From Clostridium_T sp040217795 (lineage in GTDB: Bacteria > Bacillota > Clostridia > Clostridiales > Clostridiaceae), in assembly GCA_040217795.1 (NCBI GenBank), contig JBEHWK010000005.1:7903-71902 (forward strand): a stretch of 64,000 nucleotides of DNA. The letters are read 5' to 3'. Below are positions 53,495 to 61,856 of this stretch, piece by piece (position 1 is the first letter of the stretch; the number at the start of each line of letters is the position of its first letter). The notes beneath the pieces were generated by a model. The model saw only the letters and a list, made by a program, of their open reading frames with translations, was not told the DNA's origin and did no database searches. The translations under genes and the position numbers were made by a program.

Positions 53495-53734
53495 TTACAT
53501 TAATGAAAATGATATATGGATGTAGTTCCTCTCATATTGTCCTGAAGCAGCTTTGTATTTAACATTCTTATTCATGCTGATGGTATTGTTTTTAGTTTTC
53601 TCATAAGCTATTATAAGTTTGTCCACTTTCCTGCTTTGTTCAAGAACAGCTTCGCTTACGAGATTTCCACCATAGATTTCTATCATTCGATTCAATCTTA
53701 TCTTTTCTCTTTTTAATTTTTTCTCTAACTTCAT
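53495..53734 (-). CDS. Spo0E-like sporulation regulatory protein
   Basis: 79 residues with the Spo0E fold: a helix RLNRMIEIYGG, then VLEQSRKVDKLIIAYE with the SxxxD motif that removes phosphate from Spo0A. The C-terminal extension is not typical. It points to an endospore-former. RBS GGAGG. Confidence 0.72.
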   Translation of the reverse strand: MKLEKKLKREKIRLNRMIEIYGGNLVSEAVLEQSRKVDKLIIAYEKTKNNTISMNKNVKYKAASGQYERNYIHISFSLM

Positions 53735-53872
53735 CGTAATTTGCCACCTCCTGGATTTTTTTATATTATATCACTACTCCCCCGTAATATTTTGTCACTT
53801 ATTGTAACATGAAAAATTTATTTATAGACAATTTGTAACATTTTATTTACAAATCAAAAATCAGTCCATATC

Positions 53873-54286
53873 CTATTGTCTACTTTTATTTCTTGCAGTT
53901 TCCAAAGGTTCCAGTTTCAATCCCCAATCCTTATATCCTTCAGCTATACTTTGAAAATATTTTTCCTCTGGCTCTGCTGATCCTTTATTGACCATAATAT
54001 ATACTAAAGCTTTATATTTTTTACTCCCTTCATCTTCTACCTCAACGTTTATCTTTTCATAAAGTTCTGGAAACTCTTCATATTCATCAAGTTTCCTTAT
54101 ATCCATGTCTGAAACCTCATAAATTGCACCTTCCAGGATATCACCGCTATTTTCAATAATATCCGCATAGGCATTAAATACCAGCGTATAATTTTTTAGT
54201 TTTACTTTTGATATGGGAACTGAATCAGGACATCTTCTTTTCATATCACATATATTGAGGTTACTTCCATATGCAAAATATAACAT
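53873..54286 (-). CDS. Gamma-glutamylcyclotransferase-like protein
   Basis: 137 residues. YFAYGSNLNICDMKRRCPDS is the YGSN motif of the GGCT/AIG2 fold, and the Glu in YEVSDMDIRKLDEYEEFPELYEK corresponds to the catalytic acid. Acts on gamma-glutamyl-amino acids or related amides. RBS GGGGGAGG. Confidence 0.85.
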   Translation of the reverse strand: MLYFAYGSNLNICDMKRRCPDSVPISKVKLKNYTLVFNAYADIIENSGDILEGAIYEVSDMDIRKLDEYEEFPELYEKINVEVEDEGSKKYKALVYIMVNKGSAEPEEKYFQSIAEGYKDWGLKLEPLETARNKSRQ

Positions 54287-54421
54287 TCATTTCCTCCCCC
54301 TGTATTTTCACATAAATTTAATCACTTAATAAAAACATTTGAAATTCTATAGTCATTCAGCACGGGAAATATAAGTAAATAAACAAATTTCCCTTAATTC
54401 CAGTATTGTACTACTAAACTA

Positions 54422-54614
54422 TTTACTAAAACAATACTTTTATTCATAAATATTTACTAAATCTGCTGACTCAATATTATTACACTTTATGTTTTACTAA
54501 ACTATTGAAAATGGTATAATTATCATTTAAAATTGGGTTGTAGGTAATATTAGTTATTACTGTATACAATTACAATTATTTATTGAAAGATTTCAAAATA
54601 TGCGATTTAGTAAA
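54422..54614. promoter_or_regulatory. TTTACTAAA boxes and promoter of hydrogenase operon
   Basis: Four exact copies of TTTACTAAA: 54422-54430, 54453-54461, 54493-54501, and inverted (TTTAGTAAA) at 54606-54614. The third overlaps TTTACT (54493-54498), which with TATAAT at 54515-54520 forms a promoter with a 16 bp spacer. Likely sites for a dedicated regulator. The remaining DNA of 54287-54634 is AT-rich without genes. Confidence 0.55.
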
Positions 54615-54634
54615 TAGAATTAGGAGGAATGAAA

Positions 54635-54922
54635 ATGAAAAATCTGAATGTTGAAGTTTGTGCCTGTACTGAATGTGTTATGAATGGTTCTATGGATATT
54701 ATGGAAGCAATTGAGCAATTAAAAGAAACATCTCATGAATTAAAAGGGCAATATCACACTGATATTGAAATCAACATAACTCCTGTTAAATGTCTCGGAG
54801 AAGAAAAGCACGGCATTAGTTCACCCAGAGTATCTATAAACGATTCAATATTTGAAAAAACAAACAGTGAAACAATAATGGCTGAAATTATTTCTGCAAT
54901 GAAAATGGATGTGATCTTATGA
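54635..54922 (+). CDS. Small thioredoxin-like/ferredoxin-like protein of the hydrogenase operon
   Basis: About 95 residues. The start VEVCACTECVMNGSMDIMEAIEQL resembles the first half of a thioredoxin-like [2Fe-2S] (NuoE/HndA-type) site, and a single Cys follows at PVKCLGEEK, so three Cys in total rather than four. It overlaps the hydrogenase start by four bases (ATGA), so coupling is strong. It may be a redox partner. GGAGG upstream. Confidence 0.65.
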   Translation: MKNLNVEVCACTECVMNGSMDIMEAIEQLKETSHELKGQYHTDIEINITPVKCLGEEKHGISSPRVSINDSIFEKTNSETIMAEIISAMKMDVIL

Positions 54923-56400
54923 TGAGAGGGATACATACTCCCATAACTCAGATACGGAGACAAATTTTCGCAGAAATTGCTCGATTGGCATATGAAGGCG
55001 GAAACTACAAAAGATTTGAAGATATACCTTATAAGATAATTCCAGGTGAAGTTGCACATTATCGTGACAGTGTATTTCTGGAAAGAGCCATCGTAGGCGA
55101 ACGTCTTCGCCTTGCTATGGGACTTTCTTTAAGAGATGCAGGTCAGCCTGCCCCAATATCAAAGGGTATTGAGGAAAGTGCAAAACATGAAAAATACTAT
55201 GAACCTCCCCTTGTTAGCGTTATTCCTTTTGCATGTAATGCATGCCCTGAAAAATCCTACAAAGTAACCAATAACTGCAGAGGTTGTCTGGCTCACCCTT
55301 GTACAAGCGTATGCCCTGTTAATGCAGTTTCTATAATAAGCGGGTATTCGCATATAGATCAGGAAAAATGTATAAAATGTGGAAGATGCAAAGATGCATG
55401 TCCATACGATGCAATTGCCAAAAGAAAAAGACCATGTTCAGCGGCCTGTGGTGTTAATGCAATTGAAAATGATCATCTTGGCAGGGCAAAGATTAACCCT
55501 GATAAATGCGTATCCTGTGGCATGTGCATGGTTAACTGCCCATTTGGGGCAATTGCTGACAAGTCACAGATATTTCAATTGATTCGGGCCATGGAAGAAG
55601 GAAAAGAAGTCATTGCCATTGTTGCTCCTGCATTTATAGGTCAATTTGGGCCATTGGCAACACCAGATAAAGTTAAATCAGCTTTAAAAGCCCTTGGGTT
55701 TTCCACTTCCTACGAGGTAGCACTTGGTGCAGATATGGGAGCTATGGCTGAGGCACATCATTATGTGGATAAAGTTCCGAATGAATTGCCTTTCCTGCTT
55801 ACTTCCTGCTGTCCATCCTGGTCAATGCTTGCCAAAAAATACTTTCCTGATGTAATTGGCAGCATTTCAAATGAGTTGACCCCTATGGTTGCCACCTCAA
55901 GATATGTTAAAGAACGTCATCCAAATGCCTGCGTAACATTTATCGGGCCATGCGCAGCAAAAAAACTTGAAGCTTCCCGTAAATCTGTCCGCAGTGATGT
56001 TGACTTCGTAATTACCTTTGAAGAATTAATGGGTATGTTTGCAGCAAAAGAAATTGAGTTTGCTGACTTTGAGAAGACAAGCTCTTACCATGATGCTACT
56101 GCTGCCGGCCGCGGCTACGGCGTTGCCGGTGGTGTTGCCCGCGCTATTGAAGCTTGTATAAATAAATACTATCCAGGTAAGGAAGTTAAAATTGACCGTG
56201 CTGAAGGATTGGCTGATTGTAAAAAACTCCTTCAGCTTGTTAAGGCAGGTAAGCGTAATGGATATCTCATTGAAGGTATGGGATGTCCTGGCGGTTGTAT
56301 AGCTGGTGCAGGTACTATCATTCCAATAAACAAGGCAGCCATTGCTCTTGAAAACTTTAAAAAAGCTTCATCAAAACAGCTTCCTGACAAACATGAATAA
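54919..56400 (+). CDS. Group B-type [FeFe] hydrogenase
   Basis: Monomeric [FeFe] hydrogenase, 493 residues. N-terminal about 100 residues unique, then a Cys cluster (106-132), ferredoxin-like [4Fe-4S] motifs CIKCGRCKDACP (151-161) and CVSCGMCMVNCP (197-208), and the H-cluster domain. L1 is TSCCPSW (295-301) instead of the TSCSPGW of standard HydA, L2 is FIGPCAAKK, and L3 is EGMGCPGGCIAG with Cys456 and Cys460. The second Cys in L1 marks the little-studied group B (CpIII-like). HydEFG maturases are not here. Confidence 0.92.
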   Translation: MMRGIHTPITQIRRQIFAEIARLAYEGGNYKRFEDIPYKIIPGEVAHYRDSVFLERAIVGERLRLAMGLSLRDAGQPAPISKGIEESAKHEKYYEPPLVSVIPFACNACPEKSYKVTNNCRGCLAHPCTSVCPVNAVSIISGYSHIDQEKCIKCGRCKDACPYDAIAKRKRPCSAACGVNAIENDHLGRAKINPDKCVSCGMCMVNCPFGAIADKSQIFQLIRAMEEGKEVIAIVAPAFIGQFGPLATPDKVKSALKALGFSTSYEVALGADMGAMAEAHHYVDKVPNELPFLLTSCCPSWSMLAKKYFPDVIGSISNELTPMVATSRYVKERHPNACVTFIGPCAAKKLEASRKSVRSDVDFVITFEELMGMFAAKEIEFADFEKTSSYHDATAAGRGYGVAGGVARAIEACINKYYPGKEVKIDRAEGLADCKKLLQLVKAGKRNGYLIEGMGCPGGCIAGAGTIIPINKAAIALENFKKASSKQLPDKHE

Positions 56401-56417
56401 GTTCATCTAAATTATGC

Positions 56418-56460
56418 AGAAAAACATCCCCTTTTGTTACAATGAGTGGTGTTTTTCATT
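56418..56460 (+). terminator. Terminator after hydrogenase
   Basis: AGAAAAACATC...GGTGTTTTTC stem with T-run, about 20 bp after the stop. Confidence 0.65.
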
Positions 56461-56516
56461 TGAACCCTGCTTTGTATAATCTGTAAATTTTTGTCTGATT
56501 ATTTTTTGTAATTTCA

Positions 56517-56660
56517 TTGACATTTTACCTTTATCAGGAATATACTAAATATATAAAAGTGACAAAGGTGTCTAATGTGATGTTAGACGCCTTTTTTTAT
56601 ATTTTATGCCCTTAGACAACGGAGTCTGAGCTATTTAAGCCGGACTCTGTTTTCTTTTAT
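56517..56660 (+). promoter_or_regulatory. Promoter and attenuator-like leader of amtB operon
   Basis: TTGACA (56517-56522), 18 bp, TATACT (56541-56546). Only about 15 bp after the expected start the leader forms AAGGTGTCTAA / TTAGACGCCTT with T7 (56565-56599), an intrinsic terminator. A second hairpin CGGAGTC...GACTCTG with TTTTCTTTT follows at 56619-56659. Two terminators before the first gene indicate control by antitermination, as by ANTAR proteins on nitrogen genes. Confidence 0.6.
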
Positions 56661-56681
56661 CTTAAGAAAGGAGCAATGGAA

Positions 56682-56978
56682 ATGAAAAAATCAATCACAG
56701 TAACCACTAATGACAAATCCAAAGTTTTCTTAGCTAATATTCTCTTTTCAACAGCTCTTATAATCATATTTCTCGGCATGTTTTTCAGTATTTTCAGTTT
56801 AGTAAATCATATCAGTTTCAAAATCTTAAACTCTTACATTTCTGGTGCAGTATTCGGATTATTGGTCTTATACCTTGGAATAAAATATTATTTTTCAGTA
56901 ATTAAGTTAAAAGACGAATTATATAAACCTTCATCTAAATTTTCATGGGAAAATTTCAAAAGAAAGAAGTCTAAATAA
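56682..56978 (+). CDS. Small two-helix membrane protein of the amt operon
   Basis: About 98 residues, two membrane segments (about 20-44 and 52-75) and a basic C-terminal tail (NFKRKKSK). No family recognised. GGAG eight bases before ATG at 56682. It precedes amtB by 55 bp. Confidence 0.6.
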   Translation: MKKSITVTTNDKSKVFLANILFSTALIIIFLGMFFSIFSLVNHISFKILNSYISGAVFGLLVLYLGIKYYFSVIKLKDELYKPSSKFSWENFKRKKSK

Positions 56979-57033
56979 TTTATCAAAAAAATAGCACAGA
57001 TACATTCTTAGTATTATACGAGGGGGTTATTTT

Positions 57034-58632
57034 ATGAAAAAGTCAGTAAAATTAGGTGCTATCCTATTATTTCTGGTCGCTTTAGCCGTGATGCTTGTTG
57101 TTGCCCTTTCACCTGCAGGAGGCTCAGATCCCACAGGTGCTTCATACGCAGCTGTAACTGGAAATGAAAAATTAGCAGATGTTGCAGCTACTGCAAACAA
57201 GGGTTATTATGGAGCTAACTTCACATGGGTTATGATTACCGGATTTATGGTTTTCTTTTTTCAATGCGGGTTTGCAATGGTTGAAACGGGATTTTGCCGT
57301 GGTAAAAATGCAGCCCACACAATAACAATGAACTTTATGGTCTTCTTAGTAGGGGCAGTAGGATATTTTCTGATTGGTTTCGCACTTCAATTTGGAGGCT
57401 CAGGGGGTGCAGCAGGACTTGGAACTGGAGGCTCTGCCCTGAATTCCATGCTATCTATACCTGGCATTGGCGGTATTCTTGGTTATAGCGGATTCATGCT
57501 AACCGGTACAGGCATCTATGATCCAGGAATTTATGCATTATTTTTCTTCCAGATGGTATTTATGGATACAACTGTAACTATTCCTACTGGTGCAGTTGCT
57601 GAGAGAGTAAAATACTCTGCTGTCATAATTTTATCCTTCTTCATTTCAATGTTCCTGTATCCCTTATTCGGAAATTGGGTATGGGGCGGAGGCTGGCTGT
57701 CAACTTTGGGCAAAAACTTTGGCTTAGGCCATGGAGTTGTGGATTTTGCTGGTTCTGCTGTTGTACACTCAATGGGTGGTATGCTTGCTTTAGCAGGTGC
57801 AATTATCATAGGTCCAAGAATAGGTAAATTCAAGAAGGATGGAACTTCAATAGCCTTCCCAGGACATGATATACCAATGGCTATAATAGGTACAATCATT
57901 TTATTTTTCTGCTGGTTCTCTTTCAATGCAGGTTCAACTTTAAATGCTTCTGATTTCAGAATGGCTGTAGTTGCAACAAATACCATGATAGCTGGTGCAA
58001 TAGGTGGTTTGGTAGCAATGTTCTATATGTGGATTAAATATGGAAAACCTGATCCATCAATGACCGCAAATGGTGCCCTTGCCGGACTTGTAGCAATCAC
58101 CGCACCTTGTGCATTTGTAAGCGCTGCTTCATCATTCATTATTGGAGCATTAGGCGGACTGTTTGTATGTATTGCAGTACCTATCGTAGAAAGTAAATTT
58201 AAACTTGATGACCCGGTAGGTGCCATTTCTGTTCATGGTGTCAATGGCCTTTGGGGAGTTATATCTGTAGGTTTATTTGCTGACGGTTCTTACGGGGATG
58301 GCCTGAATGGAGTGGCTGGAGGAGTAAGAGGGTTATTCTTTGGTGACGCTTCTCAATTGAAAGCACAATTGATTGCTGTAGTTGTTTTATTTGTATGGGG
58401 TTTTGGGGTTTCCTTTGCCTTCTTAAAAGTTCTTGATAAGGTATGGGGATTAAGGGTTTCACCAGAAGCTGAACTGAATGGCCTTGATATTCCTGAAATG
58501 GGTGTAGGCGCATATCCTGATCTTCAGCTGGTTAGATCTCCTGAACTTGATTATCCTTCTTCCAACAATTCAGAAATAAAGCAGCTGTTAGGATTGAAAC
58601 AAAAGAAGCTAAATATGCAGGAGGGGAAGTGA
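57034..58632 (+). CDS. amtB: Ammonium transporter
   Basis: Amt/MEP channel of 532 residues with an N-terminal signal-like segment and 11 membrane helices. ANFTWVMITGFMVFFFQCGFAMVETGFCRGKNAAHT, FMDTTVTIPTGAVAERVK and DFAGSAVVHSMGGMLALAGA are the conserved pore blocks, with the twin His system (VHSMGG and SVHGVNGLWG). The C-terminal tail of about 70 residues is longer than usual. glnK follows 4 bp downstream. Confidence 0.95.
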   Translation: MKKSVKLGAILLFLVALAVMLVVALSPAGGSDPTGASYAAVTGNEKLADVAATANKGYYGANFTWVMITGFMVFFFQCGFAMVETGFCRGKNAAHTITMNFMVFLVGAVGYFLIGFALQFGGSGGAAGLGTGGSALNSMLSIPGIGGILGYSGFMLTGTGIYDPGIYALFFFQMVFMDTTVTIPTGAVAERVKYSAVIILSFFISMFLYPLFGNWVWGGGWLSTLGKNFGLGHGVVDFAGSAVVHSMGGMLALAGAIIIGPRIGKFKKDGTSIAFPGHDIPMAIIGTIILFFCWFSFNAGSTLNASDFRMAVVATNTMIAGAIGGLVAMFYMWIKYGKPDPSMTANGALAGLVAITAPCAFVSAASSFIIGALGGLFVCIAVPIVESKFKLDDPVGAISVHGVNGLWGVISVGLFADGSYGDGLNGVAGGVRGLFFGDASQLKAQLIAVVVLFVWGFGVSFAFLKVLDKVWGLRVSPEAELNGLDIPEMGVGAYPDLQLVRSPELDYPSSNNSEIKQLLGLKQKKLNMQEGK

Positions 58633-58636
58633 TTAT

Positions 58637-58975
58637 ATGAAAAAGCTTGAAATTGTCATAAAGAGCGAAAAATTAGAGGATTTAAAGAAAATCTTAACTG
58701 AATGCAATGCCAATGGTGCCATGATTTCTAATATTATGGGTTACGGGAATCAAAAGGGGTACAAGACTATTTACAGAGGAAGCGAATATAATGTAAATCT
58801 ACTTCCTAAGGTAAAGATTGAAACAATCGTACCTTCTGATGTTGCGGAAACTATAATAGAGAAAGTTATAGATCAAATCAGTACTGGTAATTACGGGGAT
58901 GGAAAAATTTTCATTTCCGATATTGATGATATTGTCAGAATCCGTACAGGTGAGCGTGGTAATGCTGCTTTGTAA
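58637..58975 (+). CDS. glnK: P-II nitrogen regulatory protein GlnK
   Basis: PII signal protein of 112 residues that blocks AmtB when nitrogen is plentiful. The T-loop IYRGSEYNVNLLPKVKIE carries Tyr51; the B-loop is TGNYGDGKIFI and the C-loop RIRTGERG. It lies immediately after amtB as is standard. Confidence 0.96.
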   Translation: MKKLEIVIKSEKLEDLKKILTECNANGAMISNIMGYGNQKGYKTIYRGSEYNVNLLPKVKIETIVPSDVAETIIEKVIDQISTGNYGDGKIFISDIDDIVRIRTGERGNAAL

Positions 58976-58999
58976 TTTAATTTGATTTATTAACTTTTA

Positions 59000-59036
59000 A
59001 GAGAAAGAGTCCAGCATAAAACTGGACTCTTTGATA
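59000..59036 (+). terminator. Terminator after glnK
   Basis: AAAGAGTCCAGC / ACTGGACTCTTT stem; it can also close cadA from the other side. Confidence 0.75.
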
Positions 59037-59061
59037 TTTATAGTAGTTACTTAATTCATTA

Positions 59062-61170
59062 TTATGATATTTGAACCTCATGAGCCCTCATGGAATTAAA
59101 TACAGCAGCCAAAGTTACACCAACATCTGCAAATACTGCTTCCCACATTGTGGATAACCCTGCAGCACCAAGTATTAAAACTATCCCTTTCACAACTAAT
59201 GCAAAAGCAATATTCTGAAGAACAATGTGTCTGGTCCTTCTTGAAATTTTCATTGCACTTATCAATTTACTCGGTTCATCTGTCATTAATACTACGTCTG
59301 CAGCTTCTATTGCCGCATCAGCTCCAAGGCCTCCCATTGCTACACCTACATCAGCTCTTGCCAGAACTGGAGCATCATTAATTCCATCTCCTACAAAAAC
59401 TACGGCTCCTTTTGATGTTTTTTCATTATATATCAATTCCATTTTATCTACTTTTTCATTTGGGAGAAGCTCTGAGTATACAACATCAAGACCTAATTGT
59501 TCAGCAACCTTTTCGCCTGCTTTTCTGCTGTCTCCAGTCAACATTACTGTCTTCTCAATTCCAAGTTTCTTTAAATCACTGATTAATTTTGCAGAATCCT
59601 TTTTAATTTCGTCTGAAATAATTATATACCCTGCAAAAGTCCCATCAATCGCAATATATACTGTTGTTCCAAGATCTTCACTTTCCGGGAACTTAATATT
59701 GCGTTCTACCATCAGTTTAGCATTTCCAGCAATAATTTCCTTTCCCTTCACATTCACCTTTAGTCCAAAGCCAGATATCTCTTCGTGCTTCTCAATTATT
59801 TTGCTGTCAATTTCTTTCCCATATGCTTTCATGATTGACACTGCTATTGGATGATTGGAATAGTTCTCAGCATAAGCAGCATACTCTAAAAGTTCATCAT
59901 TTGATAACCCTTGCACAGCATTTATTTCAGTAACCTTGAATACACCCTTTGTCAGGGTCCCTGTTTTATCAAATATAACAGTATTCACATTGTTCAAAGC
60001 CTCCAGATAGTTTCCTCCTTTGATAAGAATACCATTCTTTGAAGCCCCTCCAATTCCCCCAAAGAATCCCAATGGAATTGAAATAACCAAAGCGCAGGGA
60101 CATGAAATTACCAGGAAAACCAGTGCTCTGTATGTCCACTGTGAAAAAGCTGCACCTTCATTGACTAATGGAGGTATTACTGCAAGAGCTAATGCTGAAA
60201 TAACTACTATAGGAGTATATACTCTTGCAAACTTTGTAACAAACTGCTCAGTAGGAGCCTTTCTGCTGCTGGCATTTTCAACCATCTCCAAGATTTTGGA
60301 TACAGTAGATTCATTAAATTCTTTTTTAACTTTTATCGTAAGCAAGCCATTTTTATTAATGAAGCCACCATATACTTCACTCCCTGTCTCAGCTTCCCTT
60401 GGAACAGATTCTCCAGTAAGTGCTGAAGTATCAACCATAGACTTTCCTTCAACGACTTCTCCATCCAAAGGGATTTTTTCTCCGGGTTTTACCACAATGA
60501 AGTCTCCAATTTTTACTTTCTCAGGAGAAACAATCATTATGTCATTACCCTTCTTTAAATTAGCATAATCGGGTCTGATATCCATAAGTTCAGCAATTGA
60601 ACTCCTTGACCTGTTTACAGCTAACCCCTGAAAGAATTCACCCACCTGATAAAACAGCATAACTGCTGCCCCCTCAGAATACTGCCCAATAACAAAAGCA
60701 CCTATAGTTGCAATGGACATCAGGAAACTCTCATCGAAGACCTGCCCCTTCATTATATCTTTCACTGCTTTTAACACAACTCGTCCACCGGATATAAGAT
60801 AGGCAGTGAAAAACATAATGAACTCAATTGCCGGGGAAAACTTAAACATCAACGCTATTGCAAACAATGCACCACTTATTCCTAATGATATTAATTCTTT
60901 TTTACTCTCATTCCCGATTTTTTCCTGTGTAGGCTTTTTTAGTTCTCTTCTTACAACTACGTCGGGTTCAATATTTTTGATAATACTTTTCGCTTCTTCA
61001 ATTATATTTTCAAGTTCTGTGCTCTCTCCTTCTATTTTCAGCTTACCTGATATAAAATCTAGACTTGCTGCATTAACTCCAATTATTTCCTTAATTTTAT
61101 TTTCAATTTTCAAAGCACAATTTGCACAATCAAGTCCTACCAGAATAAGCTCAATCTTTGATGCTCCCAT
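59062..61170 (-). CDS. cadA: Cd/Zn/Pb-exporting P-type ATPase
   Basis: P1B-type ATPase of about 702 residues. N-terminal heavy-metal domain with LDCANCALKIENKI, SCPCALVISIPLG (CPC in TM6), FDKTGTLTKG with the phosphorylated Asp, SNHPIAVSI (HP), MLTGDSRKAGEKVAEQLG and VGDGINDAPVLARADVGVAMG. ADVGVTLAAVFNSMR in TM8 has the Asp expected of Zn/Cd/Pb exporters. ATG at 61170 has AAGGGGGAAC upstream. cadC precedes it. Confidence 0.95.
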   Translation of the reverse strand: MGASKIELILVGLDCANCALKIENKIKEIIGVNAASLDFISGKLKIEGESTELENIIEEAKSIIKNIEPDVVVRRELKKPTQEKIGNESKKELISLGISGALFAIALMFKFSPAIEFIMFFTAYLISGGRVVLKAVKDIMKGQVFDESFLMSIATIGAFVIGQYSEGAAVMLFYQVGEFFQGLAVNRSRSSIAELMDIRPDYANLKKGNDIMIVSPEKVKIGDFIVVKPGEKIPLDGEVVEGKSMVDTSALTGESVPREAETGSEVYGGFINKNGLLTIKVKKEFNESTVSKILEMVENASSRKAPTEQFVTKFARVYTPIVVISALALAVIPPLVNEGAAFSQWTYRALVFLVISCPCALVISIPLGFFGGIGGASKNGILIKGGNYLEALNNVNTVIFDKTGTLTKGVFKVTEINAVQGLSNDELLEYAAYAENYSNHPIAVSIMKAYGKEIDSKIIEKHEEISGFGLKVNVKGKEIIAGNAKLMVERNIKFPESEDLGTTVYIAIDGTFAGYIIISDEIKKDSAKLISDLKKLGIEKTVMLTGDSRKAGEKVAEQLGLDVVYSELLPNEKVDKMELIYNEKTSKGAVVFVGDGINDAPVLARADVGVAMGGLGADAAIEAADVVLMTDEPSKLISAMKISRRTRHIVLQNIAFALVVKGIVLILGAAGLSTMWEAVFADVGVTLAAVFNSMRAHEVQIS

Positions 61171-61231
61171 TTGAGTTCCCCCTTGTACCACAATTTATAT
61201 CCGTTGTTTAACATTTTATTTCTGACAGCTT

Positions 61232-61600
61232 CTATTTCTCATTAATGTGCAATAGACCTTGATTAAATATCTGTCTTACATGATCGTCGTCCAAAGAATA
61301 GAAGACTACCTTGCCTTCTTTCCTGTTCCTTACCAGCTTAGCCTGTTTTAATACCCTCAGCTGGTGTGATATTGCTGATTGGGTCATGTTCAATAAATAA
61401 GCAATATCACATACACACATTTCAGATTCTGCTAGCGCCCAAAGTATCTTAATTCTGGTTGAATCTCCAAATACCTTAAATACTTCTGCAAGATCATACA
61501 ACATTTCTTCCTGAAGCATTTTATCTTTGACTTTATTAACTATATCTTCATGTATAACATCACAATTGCATCTTTCATTTGTATTTATTTTATTATCCAT
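61232..61600 (-). CDS. cadC: ArsR-family metal repressor CadC
   Basis: About 122 residues, winged helix. N-terminal CNCDVIHEDIV (Cys11, Cys13) and ESEMCVCDIAYLLNMTQSAISHQLRVLKQAKLV with a second Cys pair next to the recognition helix form the Cd/Pb/Zn site typical of CadC. ATG at 61600 has AAGGTGAT upstream. It controls cadA 60 bp downstream. Confidence 0.93.
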   Translation of the reverse strand: MDNKINTNERCNCDVIHEDIVNKVKDKMLQEEMLYDLAEVFKVFGDSTRIKILWALAESEMCVCDIAYLLNMTQSAISHQLRVLKQAKLVRNRKEGKVVFYSLDDDHVRQIFNQGLLHINEK

Positions 61601-61624
61601 GTTATCACCTTGTATAATGAACAC

Positions 61625-61669
61625 ATAGTAAATTCATTACACTTTCCTTTCTTCAAAATAATTTACTAT
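61625..61669. promoter_or_regulatory. Candidate cadC operator
   Basis: Perfect 10 bp inverted repeat: ATAGTAAATT at 61625-61634 and AATTTACTAT at 61660-61669, 25 bp apart and just upstream of cadC. Probably the CadC/CadO-type autoregulatory site, inferred from position. Confidence 0.5.
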
Positions 61670-61682
61670 AATAACATAAGAC

Positions 61683-61816
61683 GCTGTGGATTAATTATTT
61701 CACCTATAGCCAGACTATTTTAATTGAGGATATAACCACAGCTTTATGCTTATTTGTTGATTAGTTAGATAACGCATGACGTTTTATATAGAGCAAGGAT
61801 ACATTCAGCATAAAGC
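61683..61816 (+). ncRNA. Candidate IS110 bridge RNA
   Basis: Two long stem-loops just before the transposase. First: GCTGTGG (61683-61689) with CCACAGC (61736-61742), a 46 nt loop. Second: GCTTTATGCT (61741-61750) with AGCATAAAGC (61807-61816), a 56 nt loop. Two big loops in the 5' region are the plan of IS110 bridge RNAs, whose loops pair with target and donor DNA. Confidence 0.55.
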
Positions 61817-61856
61817 GAGTGGAACATGGCGGACTAAATTCAAAGGAGCTGTTCTT

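Noticed and set aside
56565..56660. Glutamine riboswitch before amtB
   Set aside because: The hairpins do not contain the conserved glnA/downstream-peptide core; an attenuator fits better.
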